Shown: positions 8,821 to 17,360, numbered from the stretch's first letter. The stretch: DNA of 64,000 nt from Modestobacter caceresii (GCF_000761485.1 NZ_JPMX01000042.1:25230-89229); one strand, 5' to 3'. Program-made: numbers and translations. The notes: a model not told the origin generated them from the sequence alone.

Positions 8821-10512
8821 ATGAGCCACGACCACCACCACGACCACCCCCACCACCACGATCACGACCACTCCCACGGTGAGGTCTCCGGCGTGGAGGG
8901 CACCTGGGCCGACCCGCAGGCCGACGACCCGTTGTCGGTCTCGCGGCGGGCCTTCCTCGTCACCACGGCCGTCGTCGCCGGTGCCGCCGCCGGGCTGGGC
9001 GGCGCCGTCTCCGGCGTCGGCCAGGGAGTCGCTGCCGCCGCGGGCGCGGGGACGACGACCAACGCGTGGACCGGGCGGACCCGGTACTACGCCGGCGACC
9101 ACCACATCCACACCAAGTACTCGCCCGACGCGCAGTACGACGTGGCGACCCAGGTCATCAAGGGCCGTCAGTACGGCCTGGACTGGATGGTCATCACCGA
9201 CCACGGTGGCGTCGCCCACCAGAAGCTCTCGATCGACAAGATCACCCCGGAGATCGAGAAGGTCCGCCGGCAGTACGCGGGCACGATGATCTACCAGGGC
9301 CTGGAGTGGAACATCCCCGGCGCCGAGCACGCCACCGTCATGCTGCCCCCGGGCAACGCGACCGTCGACATCCTCAAGGCGTTCGAGGCCGGCTACGACG
9401 GCAGCGCGCTGGCGGCCAAGGGCGTCACCGGCAACGTCGAGCCCTACGCCATCGAGGCGCTGAAGTACCTGGACAACCAGGTGCGCAACCGGCGCACCGA
9501 GATCGCGCTGATGTTCGCCAACCACCCCTCCCGGCAGGGCATCGACAGCCCGCACGAGCTCCGCAACTGGCGCGACGCGGCCCCGTCGGTCGCCGTCGGC
9601 ATGGAGGGCGCGCCCGGTCACCAGGCCGCCGGCATCCCGGTCTCGCAGGGCGGTCCCGGCAGCGGCCGTGGCTACTACGACAACGCCGGCGCCCGTGCCG
9701 ACCGGTTCCTGCCGTACCCGCCGGAGTCCTACCGCACCTTCGGTGGCTTCGACTGGATGACCGCCACCCTCGGCGGGCTCTGGGACTCGCTGCTGGCCGA
9801 GGGCAAGCCGTGGTGGGTCACCGCCACCTCGGACTCGCACCGGGTCTTCCGGGACACCCGGGTCCAGGGCCCGCTGGACTTCAACACCAACGGCACCAAG
9901 GGCGACGCCGTCGACACCGGCCGGCCGATCACCCAGTACGGCGACTTCTGGCCCGGCCAGTACAGCAGCACCCTGGTGGGATCGGACTCCCGCTCCTACG
10001 TCGGGATCATGCAGGGCCTGCAGGCCGGCAAGGTCGTGGCCGTGCACGGCCGGATCATCGAGGGCCTGGACGTGCGGGTCCGCTCGGCGAAGGACGGCGA
10101 CCCGCAGGGTGCCACGCTCGGCGGCCGCACCTGGGTGCGCCGCGGCGGCAGCGTCACGGTGACCATCACGGTCAAGGTGGCCGGCGGCGCCAACGCCAAC
10201 GGCGACGTGCCGAAGCTCGCCAAGGTCGACCTGATCAGCGGCCCGATCACCGGCGAGGCCAGCGACCGGGACCGGTTCACCGCCCCGGAGACCACCGTGG
10301 CGAAGACCTTCGAGGTGGGCCGCGGCCGGGCCCAGTGGACGTTCGAGCACACGTTCACCAACGTCGAGCGGTCGTTCTACGTGCGCCTGCGCGGCAGCGA
10401 CGGCAATCAGCTCGACAGCAACGGCAACCCGCTGATGGACGTCGTCGGGGACGCGAACCCGTGGGAGGACCTCTGGTTCTACGCCAACCCGGTGTTCGTC
10501 GACGCGATCTGA
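8821..10512 (+). CDS. Tat-exported PHP-domain metallo-hydrolase with histidine-rich leader
   Basis: 563 residues. The first 20 residues hold 11 histidines. A Tat signal follows (SRRAFL, arginines 42-43, then an Ala/Gly-rich hydrophobic stretch). The mature protein starts with the PHP motif GDHHIHTKYSPDA, then ITDHGGVAH, LEWN and ANHPS and TSDSHR motifs that supply metal ligands of the PHP (polymerase and histidinol phosphatase) fold. A C-terminal beta-rich domain follows. It is probably a secreted metal-dependent phosphoesterase of unknown substrate. An ATG 10 codons upstream exists, but the one used gives the cleanest N-terminus. TGATG overlap with the next gene. Confidence 0.85.
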   Translation: MSHDHHHDHPHHHDHDHSHGEVSGVEGTWADPQADDPLSVSRRAFLVTTAVVAGAAAGLGGAVSGVGQGVAAAAGAGTTTNAWTGRTRYYAGDHHIHTKYSPDAQYDVATQVIKGRQYGLDWMVITDHGGVAHQKLSIDKITPEIEKVRRQYAGTMIYQGLEWNIPGAEHATVMLPPGNATVDILKAFEAGYDGSALAAKGVTGNVEPYAIEALKYLDNQVRNRRTEIALMFANHPSRQGIDSPHELRNWRDAAPSVAVGMEGAPGHQAAGIPVSQGGPGSGRGYYDNAGARADRFLPYPPESYRTFGGFDWMTATLGGLWDSLLAEGKPWWVTATSDSHRVFRDTRVQGPLDFNTNGTKGDAVDTGRPITQYGDFWPGQYSSTLVGSDSRSYVGIMQGLQAGKVVAVHGRIIEGLDVRVRSAKDGDPQGATLGGRTWVRRGGSVTVTITVKVAGGANANGDVPKLAKVDLISGPITGEASDRDRFTAPETTVAKTFEVGRGRAQWTFEHTFTNVERSFYVRLRGSDGNQLDSNGNPLMDVVGDANPWEDLWFYANPVFVDAI

Positions 10513-11108
10513 TGACCGCATCGCTGACGGCGGTCTGGTGGGGCGGGGCGCCGGCGGCCGACCGGGTCGCCGACGCCCACCTGCTGGCGGCGGTCGACGA
10601 GGCGCTGGCCGGCTCAGGGGCCGCGGCGGAGCTGGTCTGCACCCACGTGGACGGTTCCGCCCCGGCGCCCCGGGTCGGCGTCTCGATCCGGCTGACCGGG
10701 GAGCCGGCCGACCCGGCGGCGACCCGGTCGGTCCTGGCGAGGGCGTTGGCCGGCCCGGTCGTGGCCGGCGGCACCCACGACGCGGACGTCGCCGGCCCGG
10801 CCCGGACGGCGCTGGTCGAGGCCGCTGCCGGGGACGCCGGCCGGGCGGTCCGTTTCCCGGGGTCGGCGTCGGTCACCGGGCGGGTGCCCGTGGCCGACCT
10901 GATCGCCGCCACCGCGATCGAGCAGGTCGTCGGGATCGGCGTGGAGCCGGCCGGCACCGACGTCGTGGACACCGGGCCGAACGGGTTCCTGCGGCCGCGG
11001 TTCTCCGGCGGCCGGCTCACCCTGCTGGTCGAGCGGGCCGCCGGGGGCGTGCTCCAGCCGTTCGAGATCGAGGACCCGCACCAGTGCTGCGAGGGCGGCG
11101 GGCACTGA
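10512..11108 (+). CDS. Uncharacterised protein with C-terminal CCxxxxH tail, coupled to the PHP-domain gene
   Basis: 198 residues, no family recognised with confidence. The start overlaps the stop of the PHP gene by one base. There is no signal peptide. A conserved-looking segment TGPNGFLRPRFSGG is followed by a C-terminal end PHQCCEGGGH, suggesting a metal site. The coupling suggests that it works with or matures the exported PHP enzyme; this is inference. A perfect hairpin terminator follows. Confidence 0.7.
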   Translation: MTASLTAVWWGGAPAADRVADAHLLAAVDEALAGSGAAAELVCTHVDGSAPAPRVGVSIRLTGEPADPAATRSVLARALAGPVVAGGTHDADVAGPARTALVEAAAGDAGRAVRFPGSASVTGRVPVADLIAATAIEQVVGIGVEPAGTDVVDTGPNGFLRPRFSGGRLTLLVERAAGGVLQPFEIEDPHQCCEGGGH

Positions 11109-11113
11109 GCGAC

Positions 11114-11150
11114 CCGCGGGGGCAGGGACGGTCCGTCCCTGCCCCCGCGG
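11114..11150. terminator. Bidirectional intrinsic terminator
   Basis: Perfect 18-bp arms (CCGCGGGGGCAGGGACGG and its complement) separated by one base, lying between the convergent genes that end at 11108 and 11155. No long T-run, as usual in high-GC actinobacteria. Confidence 0.85.
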
Positions 11151-11154
11151 ACGT

Positions 11155-11451
11155 TCAGACGGCGGAGACGGCGAAGCCGATCTCCTTGTCGGCGACGCAC
11201 GCCGGGAAGGTCTCGAACACCCGGGCCCGCTCGGGGGAGTCGTGGTACGTCTCCTCCACCCGGCGGAACTCGTCCTGGTCGCCGTCGTGCGCGACGGCCC
11301 AGGTGAACGTCTGGTGCTCCTCGTCGGCCAGGGCGAACAGCACCCGGAACCCGTACTGCTCGCGCACCGGCAGCAGGGTCGGGAACCAGGCCAGGAAGTC
11401 GGCCATCCGGCCCGGCTCGAGCACGTATCGGCGCAGCTGCACGGTCTCCAT
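11155..11451 (-). CDS. NIPSNAP-family protein
   Basis: 98 residues with the NIPSNAP-type dimeric alpha/beta-barrel pattern: METVQLRRYVLEPGRMADF at the start and RVLFALADEEHQTFTWAVAHD in the middle. Members are small cytoplasmic proteins, often of unknown function and sometimes monooxygenase-like. The ATG chosen gives a full-length domain. It lies downstream of the VOC protein on the same strand. Confidence 0.75.
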   Translation of the reverse strand: METVQLRRYVLEPGRMADFLAWFPTLLPVREQYGFRVLFALADEEHQTFTWAVAHDGDQDEFRRVEETYHDSPERARVFETFPACVADKEIGFAVSAV

Positions 11452-11480
11452 GCCGTCATCCTGCCCGTCGGGCCGGCAGC

Positions 11481-11828
11481 TCAGGACGGTGGCGCGTAGA
11501 ACTGCAGGTCGTTGCCCTCGGAGTCCCTGAACGGTGCGAGCCGGCCCCACGGGTGGTCGGCGATCCCGCCGAACTCCACGCCCTTGTCCTGCAGGGCGGC
11601 CACCTCGGCGTCCAGGTCGCCGTCGGGCTGGAAGGTGATCACCGCGCCGCCGCTGGCGGGCTGGGCGCTCTCCCGCGCGTTCAGCCCGATCATCAGGCCG
11701 TTGGCGTCGAACTCGCTCCAGTCCTCGGTGGTCTTCCCCTCGGACAGCCCCAGGGTGTCCCGGTAGAACGCCCGGGCCCGGTCCATGTCCGTCACCGGCA
11801 CCCACACACTCGCCACGCCACTCGCCAC
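11481..11828 (-). CDS. VOC-superfamily (glyoxalase/bleomycin-resistance type) protein
   Basis: 115 residues: VPVTDMDRARAFYRDTLGL at the start and PWGRLAPFRDSEGNDLQFY at the end are the hallmarks of the vicinal oxygen chelate fold. Substrate unknown. Start GTG at 11828 has a GAGGGAG ribosome site 7 nt upstream. Followed after about 30 nt by the NIPSNAP gene, probably one transcript. Confidence 0.85.
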   Translation of the reverse strand: MASGVASVWVPVTDMDRARAFYRDTLGLSEGKTTEDWSEFDANGLMIGLNARESAQPASGGAVITFQPDGDLDAEVAALQDKGVEFGGIADHPWGRLAPFRDSEGNDLQFYAPPS

Positions 11829-11910
11829 GTCAGCACTCCCTCGTCCTCGATCGGTCGTGCCCGACCGGTGCCCCGCGCGGCGACCGGTCAACCCACGGCA
11901 GACTGTCGGC

Positions 11911-12384
11911 GTGCGCTCTCCGACCGATGGCTGGACGACCTGCGCCCTGGGCCACCGGCACTGGGGCCTGGCCGGCGCGGCCGGTCTGCTGCTGCACCGG
12001 CCCGGTGCCGACGGTGTCGAGGTGCTGCTCCAGCTGCGGGTGGAGTGGTCGCACCACGGCGGCACCTGGGGCACCCCGGGCGGCGCGCTGCACCCGCAGG
12101 AGTCCGCGGCCGACGGCGCGCTGCGCGAGGCGGGGGAGGAGCTCGGGCTGCGCCCTGTGGACGTCGTCCTCGGCGCGGAGTGGGTCGACGACCACGGCGG
12201 CTGGAGCTACACCACCGTGCTGGCCACGCCCGCCGGCGCGCTCGAGCCCGACGACCTGGCGCTGAACGAGGAGAGCGCCGGCGTCGGCTGGTTCGCCCTC
12301 GACGCGCTGCCCGTGCTCCACCCCGGGCTCGCCGCGACCCTGCCGGTGCTGGCGCGCGCGGTGACCGGCTCCGACGCCACATGA
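11911..12384 (+). CDS. Nudix hydrolase
   Basis: 157 residues with a complete Nudix box: G-x5-E-x7-REAGEELGL, starting GALHPQE at about residue 63. Nudix enzymes hydrolyse nucleoside diphosphates linked to other groups. The GTG at 11911 was chosen because upstream codons look non-coding. It overlaps the next gene by 4 nt. Confidence 0.88.
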   Translation: MRSPTDGWTTCALGHRHWGLAGAAGLLLHRPGADGVEVLLQLRVEWSHHGGTWGTPGGALHPQESAADGALREAGEELGLRPVDVVLGAEWVDDHGGWSYTTVLATPAGALEPDDLALNEESAGVGWFALDALPVLHPGLAATLPVLARAVTGSDAT

Positions 12385-13052
12385 GCGGACGGCAGATCGC
12401 GCGGGGCTACTGGGCGGTGGTGGCACTCGTCGTCGGGGCGTGCCTGGCGACGTCCCTGGTGCGCACCGTGCTCGAGGCGGCGGGCGGCCGCACCACCACG
12501 GTGACAGAGGTGGTCCGGTGGCTGAGCCTGTTCACGGTCGGGAGCAACGTGCTGGTGCTGGCCGCTGCGACGACCCTGGCGCTCGACCCGGTGCGCTCCG
12601 GCCGCCTCTGGCGGGTGCTGGTGCTCGACGCGCTGCTGGCCATCACGGTCACCGGGTTGGTCTTCTCGGTCCTGCTGTCGCCGACCGTCGACCCCACCGG
12701 CGTGACCGTGTGGACCAACCTCGTGCTGCACTACCTGGCACCGCTGGCCATGGTGGGCGGCTGGCTGGTCTTCGGGCCGCGGCCGCGGATCACCGGCGGC
12801 ACGGTCGCCTGGGCGATGATCTTCCCGGTGGCCTGGATCGGCTGGACGATGTGGCACGGCGCGCAGAGCCGCTGGTACCCCTACTTCTTCCTCGACGCCC
12901 GCGACCTCGGCCTCGCGGTCGCGCTGCGGAACACCGCTCTCGTCGTGCTCCTGGCCCTGGTGTTCCTGCTGGTCTACTGGGCGGCCGACCGGTGGCTGCC
13001 GGCGACCGACGGCCGCCGACGGGAGCGCGAGGAGGCTGCCGCGCAGAGCTGA
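12381..13052 (+). CDS. Pr6Pr-type integral membrane protein
   Basis: 223 residues with about six hydrophobic helices (near 8-28, 45-65, 75-95, 108-128, 140-160, 178-200). The pattern FTVGSNVLVL, HYLAPLAMVGGWL and FPVAWIGWTMWHG with a final short charged tail matches the Pr6Pr family of membrane proteins of unknown function. ATG overlaps the Nudix stop (ATGA). Confidence 0.8.
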   Translation: MSGRQIARGYWAVVALVVGACLATSLVRTVLEAAGGRTTTVTEVVRWLSLFTVGSNVLVLAAATTLALDPVRSGRLWRVLVLDALLAITVTGLVFSVLLSPTVDPTGVTVWTNLVLHYLAPLAMVGGWLVFGPRPRITGGTVAWAMIFPVAWIGWTMWHGAQSRWYPYFFLDARDLGLAVALRNTALVVLLALVFLLVYWAADRWLPATDGRRREREEAAAQS

Positions 13053-13096
13053 CCGTGGGCGGGCGCCCCCGGGGGCCACGCGGCCCGCGCGAGGGC

Positions 13097-13891
13097 TCAG
13101 CCCGGGGACACCGACACGGTGACCAGCCGGTGGTCGCCGAGCGGGAGCTGCCGCACCTCGGGGCGCTGCGGGTCCAGGCCGGCCGGGCCGAGCAGGTGGT
13201 CGAACTGCACCCGCGGCGCCGGGGCCGGATAGCTCGGCGCGCTGACCAGTCGCGTGGCGCCGAACACCCGCGCGGGCACCGGCCCCACCAGATTGAGGTC
13301 GCCGGCCAGCACCACCGGGCCGGGCAGCTCGGCGCACCACCGGCGCAGCCGGGTCAGCTGGCGCAGCGCGGTGTGCGGCGCGAAGGACAGGTGGGTGCAG
13401 ACCACGGTGCAGTGCTCGAGCTCGGCGGCGATCGCCAGCCGCGGCTCGTCGGGGAACCACCACCGGCGGGTCTGCCCGGTGCGCGGGTCGGGCGCCCGCA
13501 GCGGCAGCCGGGCCCGGCCGGCGCCCAGCGCGAGCACCGACCAGCGGTGGACCGGCAGCCGACTGAACAGCGCTATCCCGTAGTGCGGGCCGGTCAGCGT
13601 CTCCCAGGACCCGCGGAGCACCGGCGGGTCGACCGGGGTCCAGCTGCGGAACGGGTCGGGGGTGCCGGCGACGGCTGCGGCGAACCGCCACTCGGGCGCA
13701 CCGAGCGCGGCGGCCACCTCGGCGGCCTGGTCGACACCGTGCGACCGGGGCTGGCCCACGTCGACCTCCTGGACGGCGAGGACGTCGACGTCCACCTCCG
13801 CCAGCGCGCCCCGCAGTGCCGCGGCGTCGAGCGAGCGACCGGCACCGTCCCGGCCGGAGGCGAGGTTCAACGTCCCGATCCGGAGTTCCAC
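13097..13891 (-). CDS. Endonuclease/exonuclease/phosphatase (EEP) family protein
   Basis: 264 residues. EEP motifs are in order: LRIGTLNLASG at the start, VLAVQEVD with the metal-binding Glu near residue 45, VVLAGDLNLV near 205, and LGDHRLVTVSV at the C-terminus. The fold covers DNases and lipid or inositol phosphatases; the substrate here is not known. GTG at 13891 is chosen because the protein then begins at the first beta strand; another in-frame GTG lies about nine codons upstream. It diverges from menB across a 124-nt gap. Confidence 0.82.
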   Translation of the reverse strand: MELRIGTLNLASGRDGAGRSLDAAALRGALAEVDVDVLAVQEVDVGQPRSHGVDQAAEVAAALGAPEWRFAAAVAGTPDPFRSWTPVDPPVLRGSWETLTGPHYGIALFSRLPVHRWSVLALGAGRARLPLRAPDPRTGQTRRWWFPDEPRLAIAAELEHCTVVCTHLSFAPHTALRQLTRLRRWCAELPGPVVLAGDLNLVGPVPARVFGATRLVSAPSYPAPAPRVQFDHLLGPAGLDPQRPEVRQLPLGDHRLVTVSVSPG

Positions 13892-14002
13892 ACCTCCATC
13901 AGACCAGTCCGGGGCCACTCGTGCTCCGCTCACCCGGGCTGAGCAGAGCACGGGGCGGCGAGGAGACCCCGGCTCGGCGGAGCGGGGGCATCCTGCTGCG
14001 GC

Positions 14003-14008
14003 TAGGTT
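14003..14008 (+). promoter_or_regulatory. -10 element TAGGTT of a leaderless menB promoter
   Basis: TAGGTT ends 7 nt before the GTG at 14016, so transcription would start at or next to the start codon. No clear -35. Confidence 0.55.
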
Positions 14009-14015
14009 CGGGACC

Positions 14016-14906
14016 GTGAGTGCCCGCGCCGACGTCTCCGAGATCTTCGACCCCACCGCCTGGCGGCCGGTCGAGGGCTTCGAGCAGCTGACCGACGTCA
14101 CCTACCACCGCGCCGTCGACGCCGGGGTGGTGCGGATCGCCCTCGACCGGCCCGAGGTGCGCAACGCCTTCCGGCCGCAGACGGTCGACCAGCTGCTCGC
14201 CGTCTTCGAGCACGCGCGGCTGGCCACCGACATCGGCTGCGTGCTGCTCACCGGCAACGGCCCCAGCGCCAAGGACGGCGGCTGGGCGTTCTGCTCCGGC
14301 GGGGACCAGCGGGTGCGCGGGAAGTACGGCTACGAGGCCGGCGACGGCGCGAACGGACGGCTGCACATCCTGGAGGTGCAGCGGCTGATCCGGTTCATGC
14401 CGAAGGTCGTCGTCTGCGTCGTCCCGGGCTGGGCGGCCGGTGGCGGGCACAGCCTGCACGTGGTCGCCGACCTGACCCTGGCCAGCGCCGAGCACGCCCG
14501 GTTCAAGCAGACCGACGCCGACGTGGGCAGCTTCGACGGCGGGTTCGGCTCGGCGTACCTGGCCCGCCAGGTCGGGCAGAAGTTCGCCCGGGAGGTCTTC
14601 TTCCTCGGCGAGGAGTACTCCGCCGAGGAGGCGCACCGGATGGGCATGGTGAACCGGGTCGTGCCGCACGCCGAGCTGGAGGCCACCGCGCTGGACTGGG
14701 GACGCCGGATCGTGGCCAAGAGCCCGACCGCCCAGCGGATGCTCAAGTACTCGTTCAACCTGATCGACGACGGGCTCGTCGGTCAGCAGCTGTTCGCCGG
14801 GGAGACCACCCGGCTGGCCTACATGGCCGAGGAGGCGGTGGAGGGTCGGGACTCGTTCCTGGAGAAGCGCCCGGCCGACTTCTCCCGCTTCCCATGGCAC
14901 GCCTGA
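14016..14906 (+). CDS. menB: 1,4-dihydroxy-2-naphthoyl-CoA synthase
   Basis: 296 residues of the crotonase family with MenB-specific features: an N-terminal extension (FDPTAWRPVEGF), WAFCSGGDQRVRGKYGY where other crotonases have a shorter loop, GWAAGGGHSLHVVADLTLAS for the oxyanion hole, DADVGSFDGGFGSAYLARQ, and a C-terminal EKRPADFSRFPWHA. It cyclises o-succinylbenzoyl-CoA in menaquinone synthesis. No other men gene is in the window. GTG start, apparently leaderless. Confidence 0.93.
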   Translation: MSARADVSEIFDPTAWRPVEGFEQLTDVTYHRAVDAGVVRIALDRPEVRNAFRPQTVDQLLAVFEHARLATDIGCVLLTGNGPSAKDGGWAFCSGGDQRVRGKYGYEAGDGANGRLHILEVQRLIRFMPKVVVCVVPGWAAGGGHSLHVVADLTLASAEHARFKQTDADVGSFDGGFGSAYLARQVGQKFAREVFFLGEEYSAEEAHRMGMVNRVVPHAELEATALDWGRRIVAKSPTAQRMLKYSFNLIDDGLVGQQLFAGETTRLAYMAEEAVEGRDSFLEKRPADFSRFPWHA

Positions 14907-14921
14907 AGGAGGAGGACACGG

Positions 14922-15254
14922 ATGATCGTCGAGGTGATCGGGGGTGCCGACGAGGTGCCCGAGGTGCGGGTGGCCGACGTCGACGACCTGGCCCGGCTGC
15001 ACCTGGCCGTCGGCGCGCTGACCGACGAGGACGTCGACCGGGCGCTGCGCGAGGCGGGCCTGGGCCGGCTGACCGAGGGGGACACCGGCCTGCTCGACGT
15101 GGCGGCCCTGCGCGCCGCGGCCGAGCCGCAGGCGACCGCCGACGACTGGGCGCAGCGTTTCGACGGGATGGTGGAGCAGGCCGGCGCGAAGGGCTGGACG
15201 GCGGACGACGGGGCCAGCCTGCAGGTGCACGTGGAGCCCGCCGCGTCGGCCTGA
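14922..15254 (+). CDS. Small uncharacterised acidic protein downstream of menB
   Basis: 110 residues, rich in Asp, Glu and Ala; no family recognised. It begins MIVEVIGGADEVPEVRVADVDD and has a central stretch of two predicted helices. A strong ribosome site (AAGGAGGAGG) precedes the ATG, 15 nt after menB, so it is very likely translated and in the menB transcript. Function unknown. Confidence 0.7.
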   Translation: MIVEVIGGADEVPEVRVADVDDLARLHLAVGALTDEDVDRALREAGLGRLTEGDTGLLDVAALRAAAEPQATADDWAQRFDGMVEQAGAKGWTADDGASLQVHVEPAASA

Positions 15255-15345
15255 GGGCGCTCCCCGACCTGCCCGGCGACATGTGTTCTCGATTGGAGTC
15301 GCTCGGTTGTTGTGGTCACTCCACCTTCTTGGGCACGATTGCACG

Positions 15346-15972
15346 GTGACCACGACCGACCTGCCTCCGCGACCCGCCGGCGCCCGTCCTCCGGGGCGCC
15401 CACTGTCCTCGGAGCTGTCCGAGCAACTGGTGGCCGTGGCGGTGGAGATCCTCGCCGACGAGGGCTGGGGGAGGCTCAACAGCGACCGCGTGGCCGCGCG
15501 GGCCCGGGCCGGCAAGGCCGGCATCTACCGGCGGTGGCCCACGATGGCCGCACTGGCGCGGCACGCCCTGAGCACCGCGCCGCTGGTCGAGCTGCCCGCC
15601 GACTCCGGGTCGCTGCGCAGCGACCTCTGCGAGCTGCTGGCCCGCTGGACCCGGCCGCTGGACCGGGCGGAGCGAGCCGCCGCGAGCCTGGTCGGGGCAG
15701 CCCGGCACGACGACGACCTGCGCGCCGGCCTCGAGGAGGCGCTGGTGCGCCCGCTGGCCGGTGCGGTGCGCGAGCTCGCGGCGCGGGAGGCCGCCCGCGG
15801 GCGTGAACTGCCGCACCAGCGGGTCGCGCTGCTGGGGTCGGCGGTGCAGGCCCTGTGGTGGCAGCGCTACACGGCCTTCGGTCCGGCGACGATGAGCACC
15901 GCGCAGGTCGAGCAGCTGGTCACCGACGTGCTGCTGCCGATCGTCGAGCTGGCGCAGCTGCCGCCCGGCTGA
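15346..15972 (+). CDS. TetR-family transcriptional regulator
   Basis: 208 residues. The helix-turn-helix is at about residues 30-75 (AVEILADEGWGRLNSDRVAARARAGKAGIYRRW spread over two helices). The C-terminal ligand domain ends in the AefR/TetR_C type pattern WQRYTAFGPATMS. GTG start. Inverted arms TGGAGT (15294-15299) and ACTCCA (15318-15323) lie upstream and could be its operator. Target genes unknown. Confidence 0.85.
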   Translation: MTTTDLPPRPAGARPPGRPLSSELSEQLVAVAVEILADEGWGRLNSDRVAARARAGKAGIYRRWPTMAALARHALSTAPLVELPADSGSLRSDLCELLARWTRPLDRAERAAASLVGAARHDDDLRAGLEEALVRPLAGAVRELAAREAARGRELPHQRVALLGSAVQALWWQRYTAFGPATMSTAQVEQLVTDVLLPIVELAQLPPG

Positions 15973-15976
15973 GGGA

Positions 15977-16030
15977 GGGCCCCGTCCTCCTCATCCCTCG
16001 CGAGCTCGGGACGAGCCTCTGGACGGGGCC
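15977..16030. repeat. 54-bp inverted-repeat element, copy 2 (likely also a terminator)
   Basis: Same element as 6851-6904 with five base differences. Here the outer arms GGCCCCGTCC and GGACGGGGCC pair perfectly. It lies between two convergent TetR genes and so probably terminates both. Confidence 0.8.
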
Positions 16031-16057
16031 GAGGGGCGGGGGCAGCGGAGTCCTCCT

Positions 16058-16732
16058 TCAGTCGATCCGCACGTCCAGCTGCCGGGCGAGCCGGCGCACC
16101 CCGTCCTCGAGCATGGCGAGGGTGGCGGCGGTGGTCGCGTGCTCGGGTCCGTGCGCTGCGGCGCCGCGCTCCGTGCCGAGCACCTGGCGGCGGTTCGCGA
16201 GCACCAGCACCCGCCCGGCCACCAGGAACAGGTCGGCCGCCAGCCGGCTGAGCAGGTCGACCGAGGCGCCGTCCGGCTGCTCCGTCGCCGAGAGTGCCGT
16301 CGCCAGCGCAGCGGCCACCCGCACGCCGGCCTGCTCGACCAGCGTCCGCTCCCGTTCCTGCAGGCTGGCCGAGCACGCCAGGGCCTCCAGGTAGCTGCGG
16401 TGCTCCGGCTGCGCCTCCTGCTCCAGCAGCTGGTGGAGGTCGCTCTCCAGGTAGCTGCGCAGCGCGGCCAGCGGTCCGGTGCCCTGCGGCCGGGCCGTGA
16501 CGGCGGCGGCGACCCCCTCGACCCAGGGCGTCCGGCCGTCGAAGAAGAGCGCGTCCTTGCTGTCGAAGTGGTTGAAGACGGTCTGCACCGCGACGTCGGC
16601 GGTCGCGGCGACGTCGGCGATGGTCACCGCGTCGAAGCTGCGCTCGGCGAACAGGCGCTGAGCCGCCGCGCGTATCTCCGCCCGGGTCTGCGCCTTGCGG
16701 CGCTCCCGGCGTCCTCCTGTCGCCGCGTCCAC
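16058..16732 (-). CDS. TetR-family transcriptional regulator
   Basis: 224 residues. DNA-binding helix-turn-helix at about residues 12-58 (RAEIRAAAQRLFAERSFDAVTIADVAATADVAVQTVFNHF in segments), then a helical ligand domain. GTG at 16732 is favoured because a TACATT -10 box sits 7 nt upstream, implying a leaderless message; TTG at 16741 is an alternative. An imperfect 17-bp palindrome just upstream of the -10 could be an autoregulatory operator. Target unknown. Confidence 0.87.
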   Translation of the reverse strand: MDAATGGRRERRKAQTRAEIRAAAQRLFAERSFDAVTIADVAATADVAVQTVFNHFDSKDALFFDGRTPWVEGVAAAVTARPQGTGPLAALRSYLESDLHQLLEQEAQPEHRSYLEALACSASLQERERTLVEQAGVRVAAALATALSATEQPDGASVDLLSRLAADLFLVAGRVLVLANRRQVLGTERGAAAHGPEHATTAATLAMLEDGVRRLARQLDVRID

Positions 16733-16739
16733 GGTCGAC

Positions 16740-16762
16740 AATGTAGAGCGCAACTGACGCTC
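16740..16762 (-). promoter_or_regulatory. Promoter and possible operator of the minus-strand TetR gene
   Basis: On the minus strand TACATT (16745-16740) is followed by 7 nt and GTG. The arms GAGCG (16746-16750) and CGCTC (16758-16762), separated by CAACTGA, form a 17-bp palindrome directly upstream, as expected for TetR autoregulation. Confidence 0.45.
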
Positions 16763-16773
16763 GCGATGCTGTG

Positions 16774-17295
16774 TCAGCCGGTCAGGGCCGTGTCCGCGGC
16801 GGCGCGCAGCCGGTCGTGCGCCGGTGCCCAGTCCGCCCACACCGCGTCGGCCCAGGCGCGCACCAGTGCCGGCAGGTCCACGACGTCCAGGTCGGCGGCC
16901 AGGTCCGCGACGGTCGTCGTCCAGCGCGCCGGTGCGGTCAGGTCACGGGGGGCGGCGTCGTCCACCCGGCTGCCGAGTGCGGCCGAGCGCGCGTGGTCGA
17001 CGTTCCGCTCCAGCTCCAGGCAGAGCCGGACCGGTGCGGCGGCCGGTCCGCCGGGCACCAGGTGCTGGGCGTCGTAGGCGTCGGTGGACACCCGGAGCAG
17101 CGATGCGGCCCGCACGTCCTGTCCGGCCTCCTCGCGCAGGCCGCGCACGGTCACGGCGAACAGCCCGGCGCAGCTGGCCGAGGCGCCGGGGTGCGTGCCG
17201 ACCAGGCCGGGGACGACGGCGAGCACCGCACCGCAGCCGGGACAGGCGGAGGTCTCCGGCGCCTGCTGGGGGCTCGGGGTGTCGGCGCCGGTCAC
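16774..17295 (-). CDS. DUF5946-type protein with N-terminal zinc-ribbon cysteines
   Basis: 173 residues. It opens with a CPGCG cysteine pair near residue 15 and continues GTHPGASASCAGLFAVTVRGLREE and RVSTDAYDAQHLVPGG, the pattern of the DUF5946 family. No catalytic role is known. The C-terminal third is helical and ends WADAVWADWAPAHDRLR. GTG start is tentative. Confidence 0.7.
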   Translation of the reverse strand: MTGADTPSPQQAPETSACPGCGAVLAVVPGLVGTHPGASASCAGLFAVTVRGLREEAGQDVRAASLLRVSTDAYDAQHLVPGGPAAAPVRLCLELERNVDHARSAALGSRVDDAAPRDLTAPARWTTTVADLAADLDVVDLPALVRAWADAVWADWAPAHDRLRAAADTALTG

Positions 17296-17339
17296 GACGG
17301 TCGATCGTGCCGTACGGGGACGGGCACCGCCGACCGGAC

Positions 17340-17360
17340 GGGTGGCACTGGGTGCCACCC
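17340..17360. promoter_or_regulatory. Perfect palindrome upstream of the alcohol dehydrogenase gene
   Basis: GGGTGGCA-CTGGG-TGCCACCC, 8-bp arms. It ends 27 nt before a TAGCGT -10-like box (17388-17393), i.e. over the expected -35 region, so it is placed like an operator or activator site for the adh gene at 17427. Confidence 0.4.
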
